Counted from the stretch's first letter, positions 9,008-18,034 are shown. The stretch: 64,000 bases of DNA from an archaeon (GCA_018694115.1 JABHNB010000016.1:1-64000), one strand, 5' to 3'. Made by a program: numbers and translations. Notes: generated by a model not told the origin, from the sequence alone.

Positions 9008-9787
9008 ATGGCAACAAAACCAGATCTCTCAACAAAAAACACAAACACCTGGTGTCCGGGATGTCCAAACAACATGATCTTAGCTGCGACAAAGCAAGCA
9101 ATCACAAACCAAATCGAATCCGGAGAAAACAAGCAAGGAGACTTCGCAATGACTACCGGAATCGGGTGTCATGCAAAGATATTCGATCTACTAAACATCT
9201 CTGGAATCTACTGCCTTCACGGACGAACAATCCCGACAGCAATAGGAATGAAACTAGGAAATCCCAATCTAAAAGTTCTAAGCTTCGCAGGAGACGGAGA
9301 CACATATGCCGAGGGAATGGCCCACTTCATCCACGCATTCAGATATAACATAGATATGACCTTGATTGTCCACGATAACCAATCATTCTCCCTAACAACC
9401 GGGCAACCAACACCAACATCACAGCAAGGATATGTTTCAAAAGCAAAACCCCAAGGAGAAACCTTCAAACCATTTAATCCACTTAAACTAGCCCTTGCAT
9501 CAAACGCAACATTCATCGCAAGAACCAGCGCAAGAGATATCCCCCATATGACAGAAACAATCCAAGCAGCAATCAATCACAAAGGATTCGCTTTCGTAGA
9601 AGTCATTCAAGACTGCCTAATCTTCAACCTTGATGCAAATGCTAAAGACAAAATGATGTACAAGACCGAACCAAACACCGATAAAACAACAGCAGATAAA
9701 CTCGCAAGCGAGTTTGACTACAACAGCAAGGAAGGAAAAATCCCAATCGGAATAATTTACCAAGAAAATGACTCACCCAAAAAATAA
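9008..9787 (+). CDS. korB: 2-oxoacid:ferredoxin oxidoreductase, beta subunit
   Basis: A 259-residue thiamine-diphosphate subunit. The Fe-S ligands appear as WCPGCPNN (about 16-23) and GIGCHAKI (about 52). The TPP/Mg motif is AGDGDTYAEG (about 96) with the downstream Asn in HDNQSFSLTTGQ. It combines with KorA to make acyl-CoA, CO2 and reduced ferredoxin. The last 20 nt overlap the hydrogenase-like gene, so electrons may pass to that protein. Confidence 0.92.
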   Translation: MATKPDLSTKNTNTWCPGCPNNMILAATKQAITNQIESGENKQGDFAMTTGIGCHAKIFDLLNISGIYCLHGRTIPTAIGMKLGNPNLKVLSFAGDGDTYAEGMAHFIHAFRYNIDMTLIVHDNQSFSLTTGQPTPTSQQGYVSKAKPQGETFKPFNPLKLALASNATFIARTSARDIPHMTETIQAAINHKGFAFVEVIQDCLIFNLDANAKDKMMYKTEPNTDKTTADKLASEFDYNSKEGKIPIGIIYQENDSPKK

Positions 9788-10625
9788 CATTCCACAAATA
9801 GAAAAGATTCTCCGAGATGAAAATCAACTTGTAATAGCCCTCGTCGCACCTTCTTTCATAACTGATTTCAAATATCCTTCAATAATCTATCGTCTAAAAA
9901 AACTCGGCTTCGACAAAGCAACAGAGATAACATTCGGAGCAAAAATGATCAATCGTGATTATCATAAAATTCTCAAAACATCGAAAGGCCTAATGATCTC
10001 GTCCCCTTGCCCGGGAGTCGTCACAACAATCATGAACAAACTTCCAAAACTCAAATCAAAACTCGTCAAAGTAGATAGTCCGGTTGTCGCAATGTCAAAA
10101 GTCTGCAGAAAACACTTTCCAAATCACAAAATAATCTTCATCTCACCATGCGACTTCAAAAAGATAGAAGCAGAATCTTGCAAAACAATAGATTACATAA
10201 TCGACTACGATCAATTAAAACTTCTATTCAAAAAGTACAAAGTAGGAAGACCTATCTTCAAAAGAAAATCTAAATGGCTATTCGATAGATTCTACAATGA
10301 TTACACAAAAATCTTCCCACTCTCAGGAGGCCTAGCACAAACAGCTCATGTCAAGGGAATTCTCAAAGAAGATCAGGTCGCAGTAATCGACGGAATAACC
10401 AAGGTAATCAAATTCCTAGAAAACCCCGATCCAAAGATCAAGTTCCTTGATTGCTTATTCTGCGATGGCGGATGTATCGGGGGTCCCCACACAAGCAAAA
10501 AGCTAACCATCTCACAAAAACATGCCAGGATAATGCGTTATCTAAAAAAAGCCAAACAACAAGACATCCCCGAAGATCGAAAAGGATTGATTAAGATTGC
10601 TAAGGGATTAAAGTTTACCAAATAA
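9768..10625 (+). CDS. Minimal [FeFe]-hydrogenase-like catalytic-domain protein
   Basis: A 285-residue protein consisting of the FeFe-hydrogenase large-subunit core only. The three H-cluster motifs are recognisable. L1 is SSPCPGVV with Cys81; L2 is ISPCDFKK with Cys128 and Lys131; L3 is FCDGGCIGG with Cys232 and Cys236. All four ligands of the [4Fe-4S]H cluster are therefore present. The proton-relay Cys of TSCCP in classical enzymes is Pro80 here, as in HsfB/sensory-like groups. There is no N-terminal ferredoxin domain. It overlaps korB by 20 nt, so it may take electrons from 2-oxoacid oxidation. No HydE, HydF or HydG maturase is in this window. Activity versus a sensory role is open. Confidence 0.78.
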   Translation: MTHPKNNIPQIEKILRDENQLVIALVAPSFITDFKYPSIIYRLKKLGFDKATEITFGAKMINRDYHKILKTSKGLMISSPCPGVVTTIMNKLPKLKSKLVKVDSPVVAMSKVCRKHFPNHKIIFISPCDFKKIEAESCKTIDYIIDYDQLKLLFKKYKVGRPIFKRKSKWLFDRFYNDYTKIFPLSGGLAQTAHVKGILKEDQVAVIDGITKVIKFLENPDPKIKFLDCLFCDGGCIGGPHTSKKLTISQKHARIMRYLKKAKQQDIPEDRKGLIKIAKGLKFTK

Positions 10626-11039
10626 CTAAACACTCAAAACTATCAACTTAGTATTTCCCAAATTCGTCCGACTAACAACATGACGAAATTCCAAATCTGT
10701 CAAAATCCGGGACATTTTAACCTTATTAATTCCAGTTAAAGCAACCAATTTATTCTGCTCCATCGAATTATTATTTCCCAAAAGCAACTCAATAATCTTC
10801 TTTTCCTTCTCTGGCAAAATTTTCAAAACCCGATTCAACTGAATCCTATTGATCCTCGCTTGAAATAAAACCACAATAAACCCTCCAATCACAATAGACA
10901 CAAATGAAATCGCATAAACGATCACGGGCAAGGTGCTTCCTTCTTCGGAAGCATAATATCCATTCACAAGAGAAAACATAACACCCAACAAAAACACAGC
11001 AACGAATCCAAAAATTAACCGCTTAGATGAAATTTCCAT
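10626..11039 (-). CDS. Membrane-anchored winged-helix regulator
   Basis: 137 residues with two transmembrane helices (about 8-28 and 38-60), followed by a winged-helix domain (75-137: EKKIIELLLGN, NKVKMSRILTDLE, NLGNTKLIVL). It is probably a membrane-tethered transcription regulator of the MarR/TrmB-like fold. The ATG overlaps the stop of the upstream SHOCT gene as TAATG, so the two are cotranscribed. A longer relative with the same architecture lies at 52425. Confidence 0.7.
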   Translation of the reverse strand: MEISSKRLIFGFVAVFLLGVMFSLVNGYYASEEGSTLPVIVYAISFVSIVIGGFIVVLFQARINRIQLNRVLKILPEKEKKIIELLLGNNNSMEQNKLVALTGINKVKMSRILTDLEFRHVVSRTNLGNTKLIVLSV

Positions 11040-11275
11040 TACCCAAGCACCTTCCTTATCTTTCTAAATTCTTTCTCAGTTATCTCTCCACCAGCATATC
11101 TCTTCTTAACAATATCCATCGCAGACTCTTTCTTGCTTCCACTAAAAACCCAATAAATAATTAATCCGATAGCAACCAATATCAATAACTGAAAGATCCA
11201 ACTATAAGGATGAGCGCCCATAAATGGCCTCATTCCCCCTTTCGCAACGCATCCAGTTATTCTTGACATCCCCAT
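11039..11275 (-). CDS. Small membrane protein with SHOCT domain
   Basis: 78 residues with one transmembrane helix (about 24-44) and a C-terminal SHOCT motif (residues 53-77: MDIVKKRYAGGEITEKEF). SHOCT is a short oligomerisation domain. The gene is followed directly by the membrane-bound winged-helix regulator, and the two may form one sensing unit. Confidence 0.7.
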   Translation of the reverse strand: MGMSRITGCVAKGGMRPFMGAHPYSWIFQLLILVAIGLIIYWVFSGSKKESAMDIVKKRYAGGEITEKEFRKIRKVLG

Positions 11276-11342
11276 ATTAATCTCCCAAAGTTTTTAACCC
11301 TTTACAAAAATAAAAAATAAAAAATTTAATTGTAGTTACCGA

Positions 11343-11750
11343 TTATTCGGCAAACGGACAGCCCCCATGATTTCCGCCACCCTTATTGAATCCCTTACTG
11401 AATCCTTTTCCAGAACCCATCTTGCCACGGCCCCGACCTCGTCCCATTAGGCCCTCCGGCATTAGTTCCTTAAATTCATCCATAAGCGCTTCAACAACTT
11501 CGTCATCTCCAGCTTCCCTAGCTTCTCTAATCTGCGTCTTCAAGTCGTGTACCCGAGTCATCTTCTCAAAATTCTCCTCAGTTATCTCAGCGGATACAGC
11601 AGCCTTCCAAGCATCATAGTCTCCAGTTTCAACGGCCTCACGTGCAGCATCCCTATTTTCAGAGCTACTAAAAGGCATAGCAACAACCATCGAAATTCCT
11701 AAAATTCCAACGATAGCCAAAACTAAGATTCCCAAAATTTTTCTTTCCAT
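11343..11750 (-). CDS. Secreted small protein with Gly/Arg-rich tail
   Basis: 135 residues from ATG 11750, chosen because AGGGAGG lies 8-9 nt upstream. The longer in-frame reading to 11834 lacks an RBS. It has a signal peptide or single anchor at 3-24, a charged helical body with the EAVETGDYDAWKAAV motif often seen in small archaeal secreted proteins, and a tail of RGRGRGKMGSGKG and HGGCPF, which could bind metal or nucleic acid. Function is unknown. Two direct repeats precede it (11788-11818). Confidence 0.7.
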   Translation of the reverse strand: MERKILGILVLAIVGILGISMVVAMPFSSSENRDAAREAVETGDYDAWKAAVSAEITEENFEKMTRVHDLKTQIREAREAGDDEVVEALMDEFKELMPEGLMGRGRGRGKMGSGKGFSKGFNKGGGNHGGCPFAE

Positions 11751-11787
11751 ATTTAATCCTCCCTTGTATTTCATAGATATATTAAAG

Positions 11788-11818
11788 TGAAACGAGCTAT
11801 ACTTTTTACTGAAACGAG
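11788..11818 (-). promoter_or_regulatory. Direct-repeat operator and promoter
   Basis: Two copies of TGAAACGAG (plus strand 11788-11796 and 11810-11818) are 22 bp apart, two helical turns, upstream of the gene starting at 11750. A TATA-like GTATA lies between them and TTAATATAT lies just downstream. Placement around the promoter suggests a regulator binding site. Confidence 0.45.
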
Positions 11819-11836
11819 TTTTTTTGAGAATCAAGC

Positions 11837-12202
11837 CTACTTCTTCCCCAAATACCTAAGCCCCATCCAAAACGCCAAAACAAATAAAACCAGAACCAAA
11901 AGAATCCCCCCAGCAATAGAAACCCAATTAACACCTACAGCACCATCAATGACTCCTGCAGTCTCCTCAGAAAAATCACGGTCATCCACTTCTTCGGTCG
12001 GCAGTTTCTCATCAATCTCCTGAACAAAAACCTCTGCTCGACTAAAAGTCACATCAACTAATCTAACCAATAAATCATAATCACCATCACCATCCAAATT
12101 AACTCTCCATTCCTCACCGACTGAAAGAGTCTTAGTCTGAGGATCCGAAGAAACAGTTACCGTAGCTGTTTTACTACCCGAATCAATTTCATCAACATTC
12201 AA
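11837..12202 (-). CDS. C-terminal part of the LamG/beta-helix surface protein, after an in-frame TAA
   Basis: 121 residues if begun at TTG 12202. The reading frame is the same as that of the upstream 796-residue ORF, separated only by TAA, CAT, CAG. Residues 1-80 complete a beta domain (DSGSKTATVTVSSDPQTKTL, DGDGDYDLLVRLVDV) whose first half ends the upstream ORF. Residues 96-117 are a transmembrane anchor followed by basic residues. A GGAGG lies 10 nt before the TTG, so re-initiation is possible. I read it as the anchor domain of one original protein. Confidence 0.65.
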   Translation of the reverse strand: MNVDEIDSGSKTATVTVSSDPQTKTLSVGEEWRVNLDGDGDYDLLVRLVDVTFSRAEVFVQEIDEKLPTEEVDDRDFSEETAGVIDGAVGVNWVSIAGGILLVLVLFVLAFWMGLRYLGKK

Positions 12203-12208
12203 CTGATG

Positions 12209-12211
12209 TTA
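12209..12211 (-). other. In-frame TAA stop inside a continuous surface protein
   Basis: The codons run GGC GGA GGA TAA CAT CAG TTG AAT. Protein on both sides reads as one domain (LKFNAGGG stop HQLNVDEIDSG). One base change from a Tyr, Gln, Glu or Lys codon would explain it. Confidence 0.7.
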
Positions 12212-14599
12212 TCCTCCGCCAGCATTAAATTTCAATTTCCAACCTTCAGCCAATTGTTGAGAATAACCTTGAGCCAATCTTGATGCCGTAAGACTGTAAG
12301 AGGGTTTTCCTGCACTACCTGTAGAAGTAGAAGTATCTGTAGTCTCATCCGCAGGAGTTTCAACAAGAGTAAAACTAACATTAGTATTATTAGTCAAATT
12401 AAAAGCAGTAATATTAGTCACATAACCTGTTGCCGAAGCTGAAATAGTATGATTTGAATAATCAGTAGAAGTCCCACTCAAATTGATATACTGTATGAGT
12501 ATCTGTCTGGCAATACTCCCATTAACCAAGCTTGAATAAACAACACTTCCCGTAGAGTTTGTAATTGTTATATTTGTATTGTTAACATTCGTGGAAGAAT
12601 CGAAATACCACTTTCTTGTTAGGTTGGCATCGGAATTTACGTTTTCCTCAGAAATGTTATACGTGACGTTAATTAGAACGACACTCGCATTAGTAACATT
12701 AATCGCATTATCAAGGACTCCATTCTGAAAAATCGCCCCGGCCCCCTCAGATAATCGAATCGAATCGAATCCAGAAGGAGTATTATTTATTGTGAAATTA
12801 TAAATTTCAAAATTAGTCTGCTCCTGTAGCCAAATCTGACTGTAATTATAGAAAACCCCAAGACTATTATTATCACAAGTTAGTCCATCAGCATAAACAT
12901 GCTCTGCCGACATAATACAAAATGGTGACTGTTCAACTTCAACATCATATAAATAATGTCTCTGGGTTCCTAAGCCAGAAGGATTTGCAATCTCAGAACT
13001 ATTATAAACCAACCCATTATAAAACAGGATACCAAAATCCTCCGAATAAGAACAATTAAGATTACTATAATTTGTCATTGTAGTTCCTATATCTACCACA
13101 CAACCCTTTGATGAATTAAATATATCTAAATTATAAGCCCAACTCGTAGCATCCTCGTGAAAACTTATTCCATCCCCAATCCCCGTCCCTAAAACACCAT
13201 ACCCCCCACTTGAACCGACCGTTGTCACAGTAATATTTCTAAACGTAAGGTTCTTACTGCTAAGATGAACATTAATTCCGTCACCTTGCTCTGAATCTAC
13301 TACCTCGAAATATTGAAAGATTAAATTATCTTCACCATCTAGATCAATACCATCTCCATTTCCACCAGAATTAATTATAGTTCTAACAGAATTAGATTCG
13401 CCCTGAATCGTATACGGCAAATCACTCTCTCCAGAAAGCCCACCCATATCTATTCTTTCAGTATAAGTCCCATTTCTTACCCAAAGAGTATCTCCAACAC
13501 TAGCCGAACTATTCAATGCACCAACACCCCGAGCAATAGTACATGCAGGTATCAGGGGATTCCTGTGTCGATTATAAGAACCTATATCAGAACAATTAAT
13601 ATTATTATTATCCACATAAATAATATTTTGATAATCAGCTAGTCCACTACTATTAATACTAACATTCAAACTCCCATTAACCAAAGTTCCAGATTCATTT
13701 ATCGCATAATACTTAAACAAATAATTATCATTCATCGTAAAAGTAAAATTATTTTTATAGTTATTGGCCGAGGCATTATAAATTCCAAGAACTTCCGTTT
13801 CGCTCAATGCCCGAGACCAAATAGCAACCTCATCAATATCCGCATTCGCGGAATGATCTGAATTATGTGTAGAGCTTCCAATATACAGGTCCAAGGTAGT
13901 AGGTTTTATTTTCCCGGTTAGTGAACCCATACTTGCTTGAATAACTCCATCCACATAAGTATAAACGCTAGTCCCATTGTAAATACACACGACATTATGC
14001 CACCCGTCCCCCTCGATAGAAACAACATTTAAAGAGGTCGCAGTAGTTGTAGTATTTGAGTATTTACAATCTATCCTATTAGCATTAGAATCATATCGTA
14101 TAATTATCGGTGAAGCAAAATTAGAAATTATTCCATCTTCAGTTAAAGATGCTTCAGAAGGTTTTTGAATCCAAAAAGAAGCCGATATCTCACCCATATC
14201 ACCATATAATTTTTCGGTGGTATCCTCCACATGAAGATAGGAGGCTGTAGTATGGTTCCCCCTAAAGGATCCGAACGTCCCAAATTTTCCACTAGTAGAG
14301 TTAAGAAAAGATTTAGTGCCATCTACAAAATATATAGATTTATTATAATCACTTCGGTCTAACGGATCAGTACCATTGTTCGTATCAAAGTCCACATATA
14401 ACAGAAGGTCCTCCTCATAATCCACAATTATTTGAGAAGAGGCACTATCTGTAACAGAGATATTGATATAAGCATTAGTCTGATTTACCAAAACTGAATC
14501 TGCGGGAGTGGGACTCTCAAGAGTAAGGGACAAGGCATCAACGCCCCCAACAAAAAACATCCCAAACACCAACAACACAAAAATCATCCCCTTTTTCAT
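12209..14599 (-). CDS. Secreted LamG and parallel beta-helix surface protein (ends at an internal stop)
   Basis: 796 residues beginning with a signal peptide (2-22). Residues about 65-280 form a LamG/concanavalin-like jelly roll (LLLYVDFD, GDGWHNVVCIYNG, YVDGVIQ, DIDEVAIWSRALSETEV). Residues about 325-640 look like right-handed beta-helix repeats (IIYVDNNN, GDTLWVRNGTYTERI). It is rich in Asn-X-Ser/Thr sites. It was probably cell-wall anchored through the C-terminal helix now encoded after the TAA. The likely role is binding or cleaving glycans. TATA (GATTTATAAGG) lies upstream of the ATG. Confidence 0.75.
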   Translation of the reverse strand: MKKGMIFVLLVFGMFFVGGVDALSLTLESPTPADSVLVNQTNAYINISVTDSASSQIIVDYEEDLLLYVDFDTNNGTDPLDRSDYNKSIYFVDGTKSFLNSTSGKFGTFGSFRGNHTTASYLHVEDTTEKLYGDMGEISASFWIQKPSEASLTEDGIISNFASPIIIRYDSNANRIDCKYSNTTTTATSLNVVSIEGDGWHNVVCIYNGTSVYTYVDGVIQASMGSLTGKIKPTTLDLYIGSSTHNSDHSANADIDEVAIWSRALSETEVLGIYNASANNYKNNFTFTMNDNYLFKYYAINESGTLVNGSLNVSINSSGLADYQNIIYVDNNNINCSDIGSYNRHRNPLIPACTIARGVGALNSSASVGDTLWVRNGTYTERIDMGGLSGESDLPYTIQGESNSVRTIINSGGNGDGIDLDGEDNLIFQYFEVVDSEQGDGINVHLSSKNLTFRNITVTTVGSSGGYGVLGTGIGDGISFHEDATSWAYNLDIFNSSKGCVVDIGTTMTNYSNLNCSYSEDFGILFYNGLVYNSSEIANPSGLGTQRHYLYDVEVEQSPFCIMSAEHVYADGLTCDNNSLGVFYNYSQIWLQEQTNFEIYNFTINNTPSGFDSIRLSEGAGAIFQNGVLDNAINVTNASVVLINVTYNISEENVNSDANLTRKWYFDSSTNVNNTNITITNSTGSVVYSSLVNGSIARQILIQYINLSGTSTDYSNHTISASATGYVTNITAFNLTNNTNVSFTLVETPADETTDTSTSTGSAGKPSYSLTASRLAQGYSQQLAEGWKLKFNAGGG

Positions 14600-14640
14600 T
14601 ATTCAATTAAGTAATTCCCCCTTATAAATCTTACAATTTC

Positions 14641-15450
14641 CTAAACAAACCCCAACCTCTTCGCATTCTCCCAAATCTTCTCAGCGACTTCCTCCCCGCT
14701 AATTCCCTTAATTTCTGCAATAACCTTAACAGTCACAGCAACATTCGCAGATTCATTCCTCTCTCCAGCAACGGGCGAAAGATATGGGGCATCAGTTTCA
14801 GTCAAGAGCTGCTCAATCGGAACCATCTCAACCAACATCTTGAAATGATCAAGCCTAGTGATGACTGGGGGCACACTAAAGAACCATCCATTCTCAACAA
14901 CTCTCCTAATCAAGCTCTTCTTTCCATTAAATGAATGCATTACGACCTTTTCCATTTTCTCATCTTCCAAAATCTCAATCGCTTCCAGCTCCGCCTTCCG
15001 AGAATGAATCACAACCGTCTTATCAATTTTCTTAGCAAATTTCAAAATCTTTCTAAAAATCTTTTTTTGTTCTTCTTTCTCCTTATCTCCCTGAAACTCC
15101 TTCCAATGATAATCCAAACCAATCTCTCCAATCGCAACACATTTATCTTTATTCTCTTCAATCCAAGCCAACTCTTCATCAACATCAAACTTCTCGATAT
15201 CTCGAACAAACCCGCTAGCTTCCCCATTACCCCACTCATTTGCCAAAGCGTCCAAGGGATAAATCCCAAAGCTAACCTTCACAATATCTGGATATTTCTC
15301 AGCAATCTCTAAAACTCGCCTATTTGTCGCCATATTCACACCAGAAGTAATCACAACAACATTCTTCTTCCTACATCTCTCGATAATCTCATCTAAGTCT
15401 CCTTCAAACCGTTTGTTATCTAAATGAGCATGTATATCTATTAATTTCAT
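14641..15450 (-). CDS. tatD: TatD-family metal-dependent deoxyribonuclease
   Basis: 269 residues of the amidohydrolase TIM barrel. Metal-binding motifs are visible: DIHAHLD (4-10), IGEIGLDYHW (about 106-115), VVIHSRKAE, VMHSFNG and the final TETDAPYLSP. TatD enzymes act as 3'-5' exonucleases or DNA-quality enzymes with two divalent metals. It lies in a minus-strand run downstream of the Tiki-like gene. The length matches the family. Confidence 0.92.
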   Translation of the reverse strand: MKLIDIHAHLDNKRFEGDLDEIIERCRKKNVVVITSGVNMATNRRVLEIAEKYPDIVKVSFGIYPLDALANEWGNGEASGFVRDIEKFDVDEELAWIEENKDKCVAIGEIGLDYHWKEFQGDKEKEEQKKIFRKILKFAKKIDKTVVIHSRKAELEAIEILEDEKMEKVVMHSFNGKKSLIRRVVENGWFFSVPPVITRLDHFKMLVEMVPIEQLLTETDAPYLSPVAGERNESANVAVTVKVIAEIKGISGEEVAEKIWENAKRLGFV

Positions 15451-15515
15451 AATAAAAATAAAGAAACCGCCTATATAAAATTACTCAGCTTCAAGATAAC
15501 AATGGGAAATGGCCA

Positions 15516-16529
15516 CTATTCCCCTGCCACAAGGCCATAATTCTTAGGAGTAACCTCTATCCAAGATACTTTCTTAGATGGATTTTTCTTATTCCACTCA
15601 GCAATATTATCCTGATATAGTTTTCTTCCCCGATCCTTATATCCCTTAAATGAATATGGCCCTCCCCAGCTGTGTTCTCCTCCGAAGACAGTTACTGCCG
15701 GTTTGTCTCCCTTATGCGTTCGATTTACAATATCCAAAAAATGGTTTTCCCGGTCATCAAAAACGCATTTTACCCTCATCTTTTCTATTACGGAGAGTCC
15801 ATCTGTAGGAACCATAATAACCCCCTGAGCAACACCATAGGCCACATAACTTTCAGAAGGAAGAACCCTAATTTTTCTTCCCTTCCACAACTTATCTACA
15901 GCACACTTTTGATCAATAGCCTCCCCTACAGGTTCTAAGCTACCCCCATAAGCAGCAGGCCTACTATGTTCAATCTCAGAATATCCCTCCCGATGAACCG
16001 AATCAATATACTTTCCTTCAAGAAGATGGCTAAGAATTTCATATATATTCTTCTGAATTACCTTAACTCCAGAAGATAACCTCTCAGCTTTTTCAGGATT
16101 TCCGATCTCAAGATAAGCTTCCCTTAATTCATCTCCCATTTCATGAGCCTGTCTGACATGAACAATAGTCTTCACAGCCCCCGGAGTGATATATTTATCA
16201 ACAAACTCTGCTCCCGGAATTTCATCAGGAAAATTCACTAAGGTTTTATTAGCCAATGTCAATTTATCGAGGTCCAACCCTCCTGCCAGTTCCCCAGTCA
16301 ACAGATAACCTTCGGGATTTGGAACTTCTTTAGGCAGATCATCAGAAGGATTTGTTGCCTCCCTAAGAGATTGAAGCCCCTCAATAATTGCCGTCTCGAT
16401 TTCCTCACGGGTTTGTTCAACTCCCTGAAATTTTTGAGGAGCCTTAGAGAAAAAATGAGGAATGCCTAAAGTTAAAGTTGCACCCAAGAAAGCACCCCCA
16501 ACAATACTAATTAGAGTCTTTTTACCCAT
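15516..16529 (-). CDS. Membrane-anchored protein, possibly Tiki/ChaN-like
   Basis: 337 residues with one N-terminal transmembrane helix (5-24). The TIVHVRQAHE strand (about 121) and the closing VTVFGGEHSWG and WIEVTPKNY segments recall the Tiki/TraB/ChaN superfamily, which includes metalloproteases and haem-binding proteins. The match is by eye and weak. The bulk would lie outside the membrane. No operon partner is obvious. Confidence 0.5.
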   Translation of the reverse strand: MGKKTLISIVGGAFLGATLTLGIPHFFSKAPQKFQGVEQTREEIETAIIEGLQSLREATNPSDDLPKEVPNPEGYLLTGELAGGLDLDKLTLANKTLVNFPDEIPGAEFVDKYITPGAVKTIVHVRQAHEMGDELREAYLEIGNPEKAERLSSGVKVIQKNIYEILSHLLEGKYIDSVHREGYSEIEHSRPAAYGGSLEPVGEAIDQKCAVDKLWKGRKIRVLPSESYVAYGVAQGVIMVPTDGLSVIEKMRVKCVFDDRENHFLDIVNRTHKGDKPAVTVFGGEHSWGGPYSFKGYKDRGRKLYQDNIAEWNKKNPSKKVSWIEVTPKNYGLVAGE

Positions 16530-16619
16530 CTAATTCTGGGCAAGACATAATACTTAAGCATTTATGTGACAAACTATCTAATTAAAAACCATTAAAAACT
16601 CCCCACACATGATAACCCC

Positions 16620-16850
16620 ATGATAACTCAGCAAATTACCATTTCAATAATAATCCTTATCGCCGCAATTCCATTAGGACTATTCCTCAAATATCTCACA
16701 GATGATGAAAAAGAGATTTACAAAAAATATTTCCCGGTAATCCTTTGGGTTCTTGCAATAGCTGCAGCAGTTTTTTATAATTTAAATGTTCCAATCGCAC
16801 TAACTTTCACCGCAACATTCATTACCCTCTTTGTTTGGAACTGGAAATGA
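16620..16850 (+). CDS. Small membrane protein
   Basis: 76 residues with three hydrophobic segments (about 4-24, 38-54, 57-75) separated by a charged turn (DDEKEIYKKYF). No family is recognised. It stands alone between the Tiki-like gene and the 16908 gene. Confidence 0.6.
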   Translation: MITQQITISIIILIAAIPLGLFLKYLTDDEKEIYKKYFPVILWVLAIAAAVFYNLNVPIALTFTATFITLFVWNWK

Positions 16851-16907
16851 TCACAATAATCCTTTTATACCCTTTCCACACAATATAAAACGAAGCCAAT
16901 AATCAAG

Positions 16908-17270
16908 ATGATAGAAATAATAGATCCACTAATGCAAATGGGAGATTCCCTCCTTTTGTTTGTAGAACAATCATTAAGGGGACTTCATCAAATACCCCTA
17001 TCAGCCCTAGATGCCTACGATCCCGATCCAGGAAGCACTACGGGAACAAGTATCGGTAAGGTGGCCCGTCAATCAGCGAAAGGTCTTGTGAACCGAGTAT
17101 TATGGCCAATAAAAAAAGTTACACACATTGCGTCTCAACCAATAAAATATGTCACACACCCAATAGCAGATCTAATTGGAGCAGTCAGAAAAAATACTAC
17201 TTCCCAACAAGAAAAACACTATCCACAAACCACTAGCGAACTTGAAAAATTCACAGATAAGTACTTTTGA
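16908..17270 (+). CDS. Hypothetical protein upstream of dphB
   Basis: 120 residues. The N-terminal third is amphipathic and the middle is basic (KVARQSAKGLVNRVLWPIKK). It is not recognised. TTTTATA about 45 nt upstream could serve as a promoter. It ends 41 nt before the dphB start, but dphB seems to have its own TATA box within this gene's end. Confidence 0.55.
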   Translation: MIEIIDPLMQMGDSLLLFVEQSLRGLHQIPLSALDAYDPDPGSTTGTSIGKVARQSAKGLVNRVLWPIKKVTHIASQPIKYVTHPIADLIGAVRKNTTSQQEKHYPQTTSELEKFTDKYF

Positions 17271-17282
17271 TAGAACCAAAAA

Positions 17283-17291
17283 CTTATAACG
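17283..17291 (+). promoter_or_regulatory. TATA box of dphB, leaderless
   Basis: CTTATAACG is centred about 25 nt before ATG 17312, which supports that start over the upstream in-frame TTG at 17267. Confidence 0.5.
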
Positions 17292-17311
17292 CTAAATCTC
17301 TTTCTCAAAAC

Positions 17312-18034
17312 ATGACACTAAACTTAATCGGCCTAGGTCTAAATTTGAACTCCATCTCAGCTGAAGCTCTAACTGCAATCAAATCTTCAGACAAAGTCTA
17401 CTTAGAAAACTATACTGTAAACTTTCCGTATACTGTGAAGGAACTAGAAGTTTCATTAAAAACAAAGATTGTAGAATTAGATCGGGCAAAAGTAGAAGAC
17501 GAATCAATTATCCAAGAAGCAAAGTCCCAAAATATCTCCCTCCTAGTGTATGGAGACTCGCTTTCCGCAACAACCCACATTCAACTTGTTCTAGAAGCAA
17601 AAAAGCAAAAGATAAAGTACGGAATATTTCACAATGCATCAATCATAATCGCAATAGCAGAAACCGGCCTTCAACTCTACAAATTCGGTAAGACTGCCTC
17701 CATGCCAAACTGGGCAGAACACACAAACAAACCAACCTCCTTCATTAATTACATAAAACAAAATCAGTCTATCGGGGCACATACGCTTATCCTAACAGAC
17801 ATCGGACTTGAGCTCAAAGATGCAATGGATCAACTCGAACAATCGGCAAAAAAAGAATCCCAAAAGATCGATAAAGTAATCGCAATCTCAAATGCAGGTA
17901 CCAAAAACCAAAAGATTTTCTACGATACTCCAAAAAATCTAACAAGTAAGAAAGTCAAAATGCCATTTGCCCTAATAATCCCTGGAGAAATGCACTTCAT
18001 CGAAGAAGAAGCAATCGAGGAACTAAAAGAATGA
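17312..18034 (+). CDS. dphB: Diphthine synthase
   Basis: 240 residues from ATG 17312; the frame is open back to TTG 17267, but family members begin at this Met (MTLNLIGLGL). The enzyme is an S-adenosylmethionine methyltransferase of the tetrapyrrole-methylase fold that methylates the modified His of elongation factor 2. Visible motifs are GLGLN, VYLENYT, VYGDSLSATTH and the later ALIIPGEMHFIEEEAIE. Its presence is diagnostic of archaea/eukaryotes. It overlaps the next gene by 4 nt. Confidence 0.92.
   Translation: MTLNLIGLGLNLNSISAEALTAIKSSDKVYLENYTVNFPYTVKELEVSLKTKIVELDRAKVEDESIIQEAKSQNISLLVYGDSLSATTHIQLVLEAKKQKIKYGIFHNASIIIAIAETGLQLYKFGKTASMPNWAEHTNKPTSFINYIKQNQSIGAHTLILTDIGLELKDAMDQLEQSAKKESQKIDKVIAISNAGTKNQKIFYDTPKNLTSKKVKMPFALIIPGEMHFIEEEAIEELKE

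Noticed and set aside
9052-9348. 98-residue plus-strand frame inside korB
   Set aside because: It lies in another frame of a firmly identified gene, with skewed Arg/Asn composition and no homology features.
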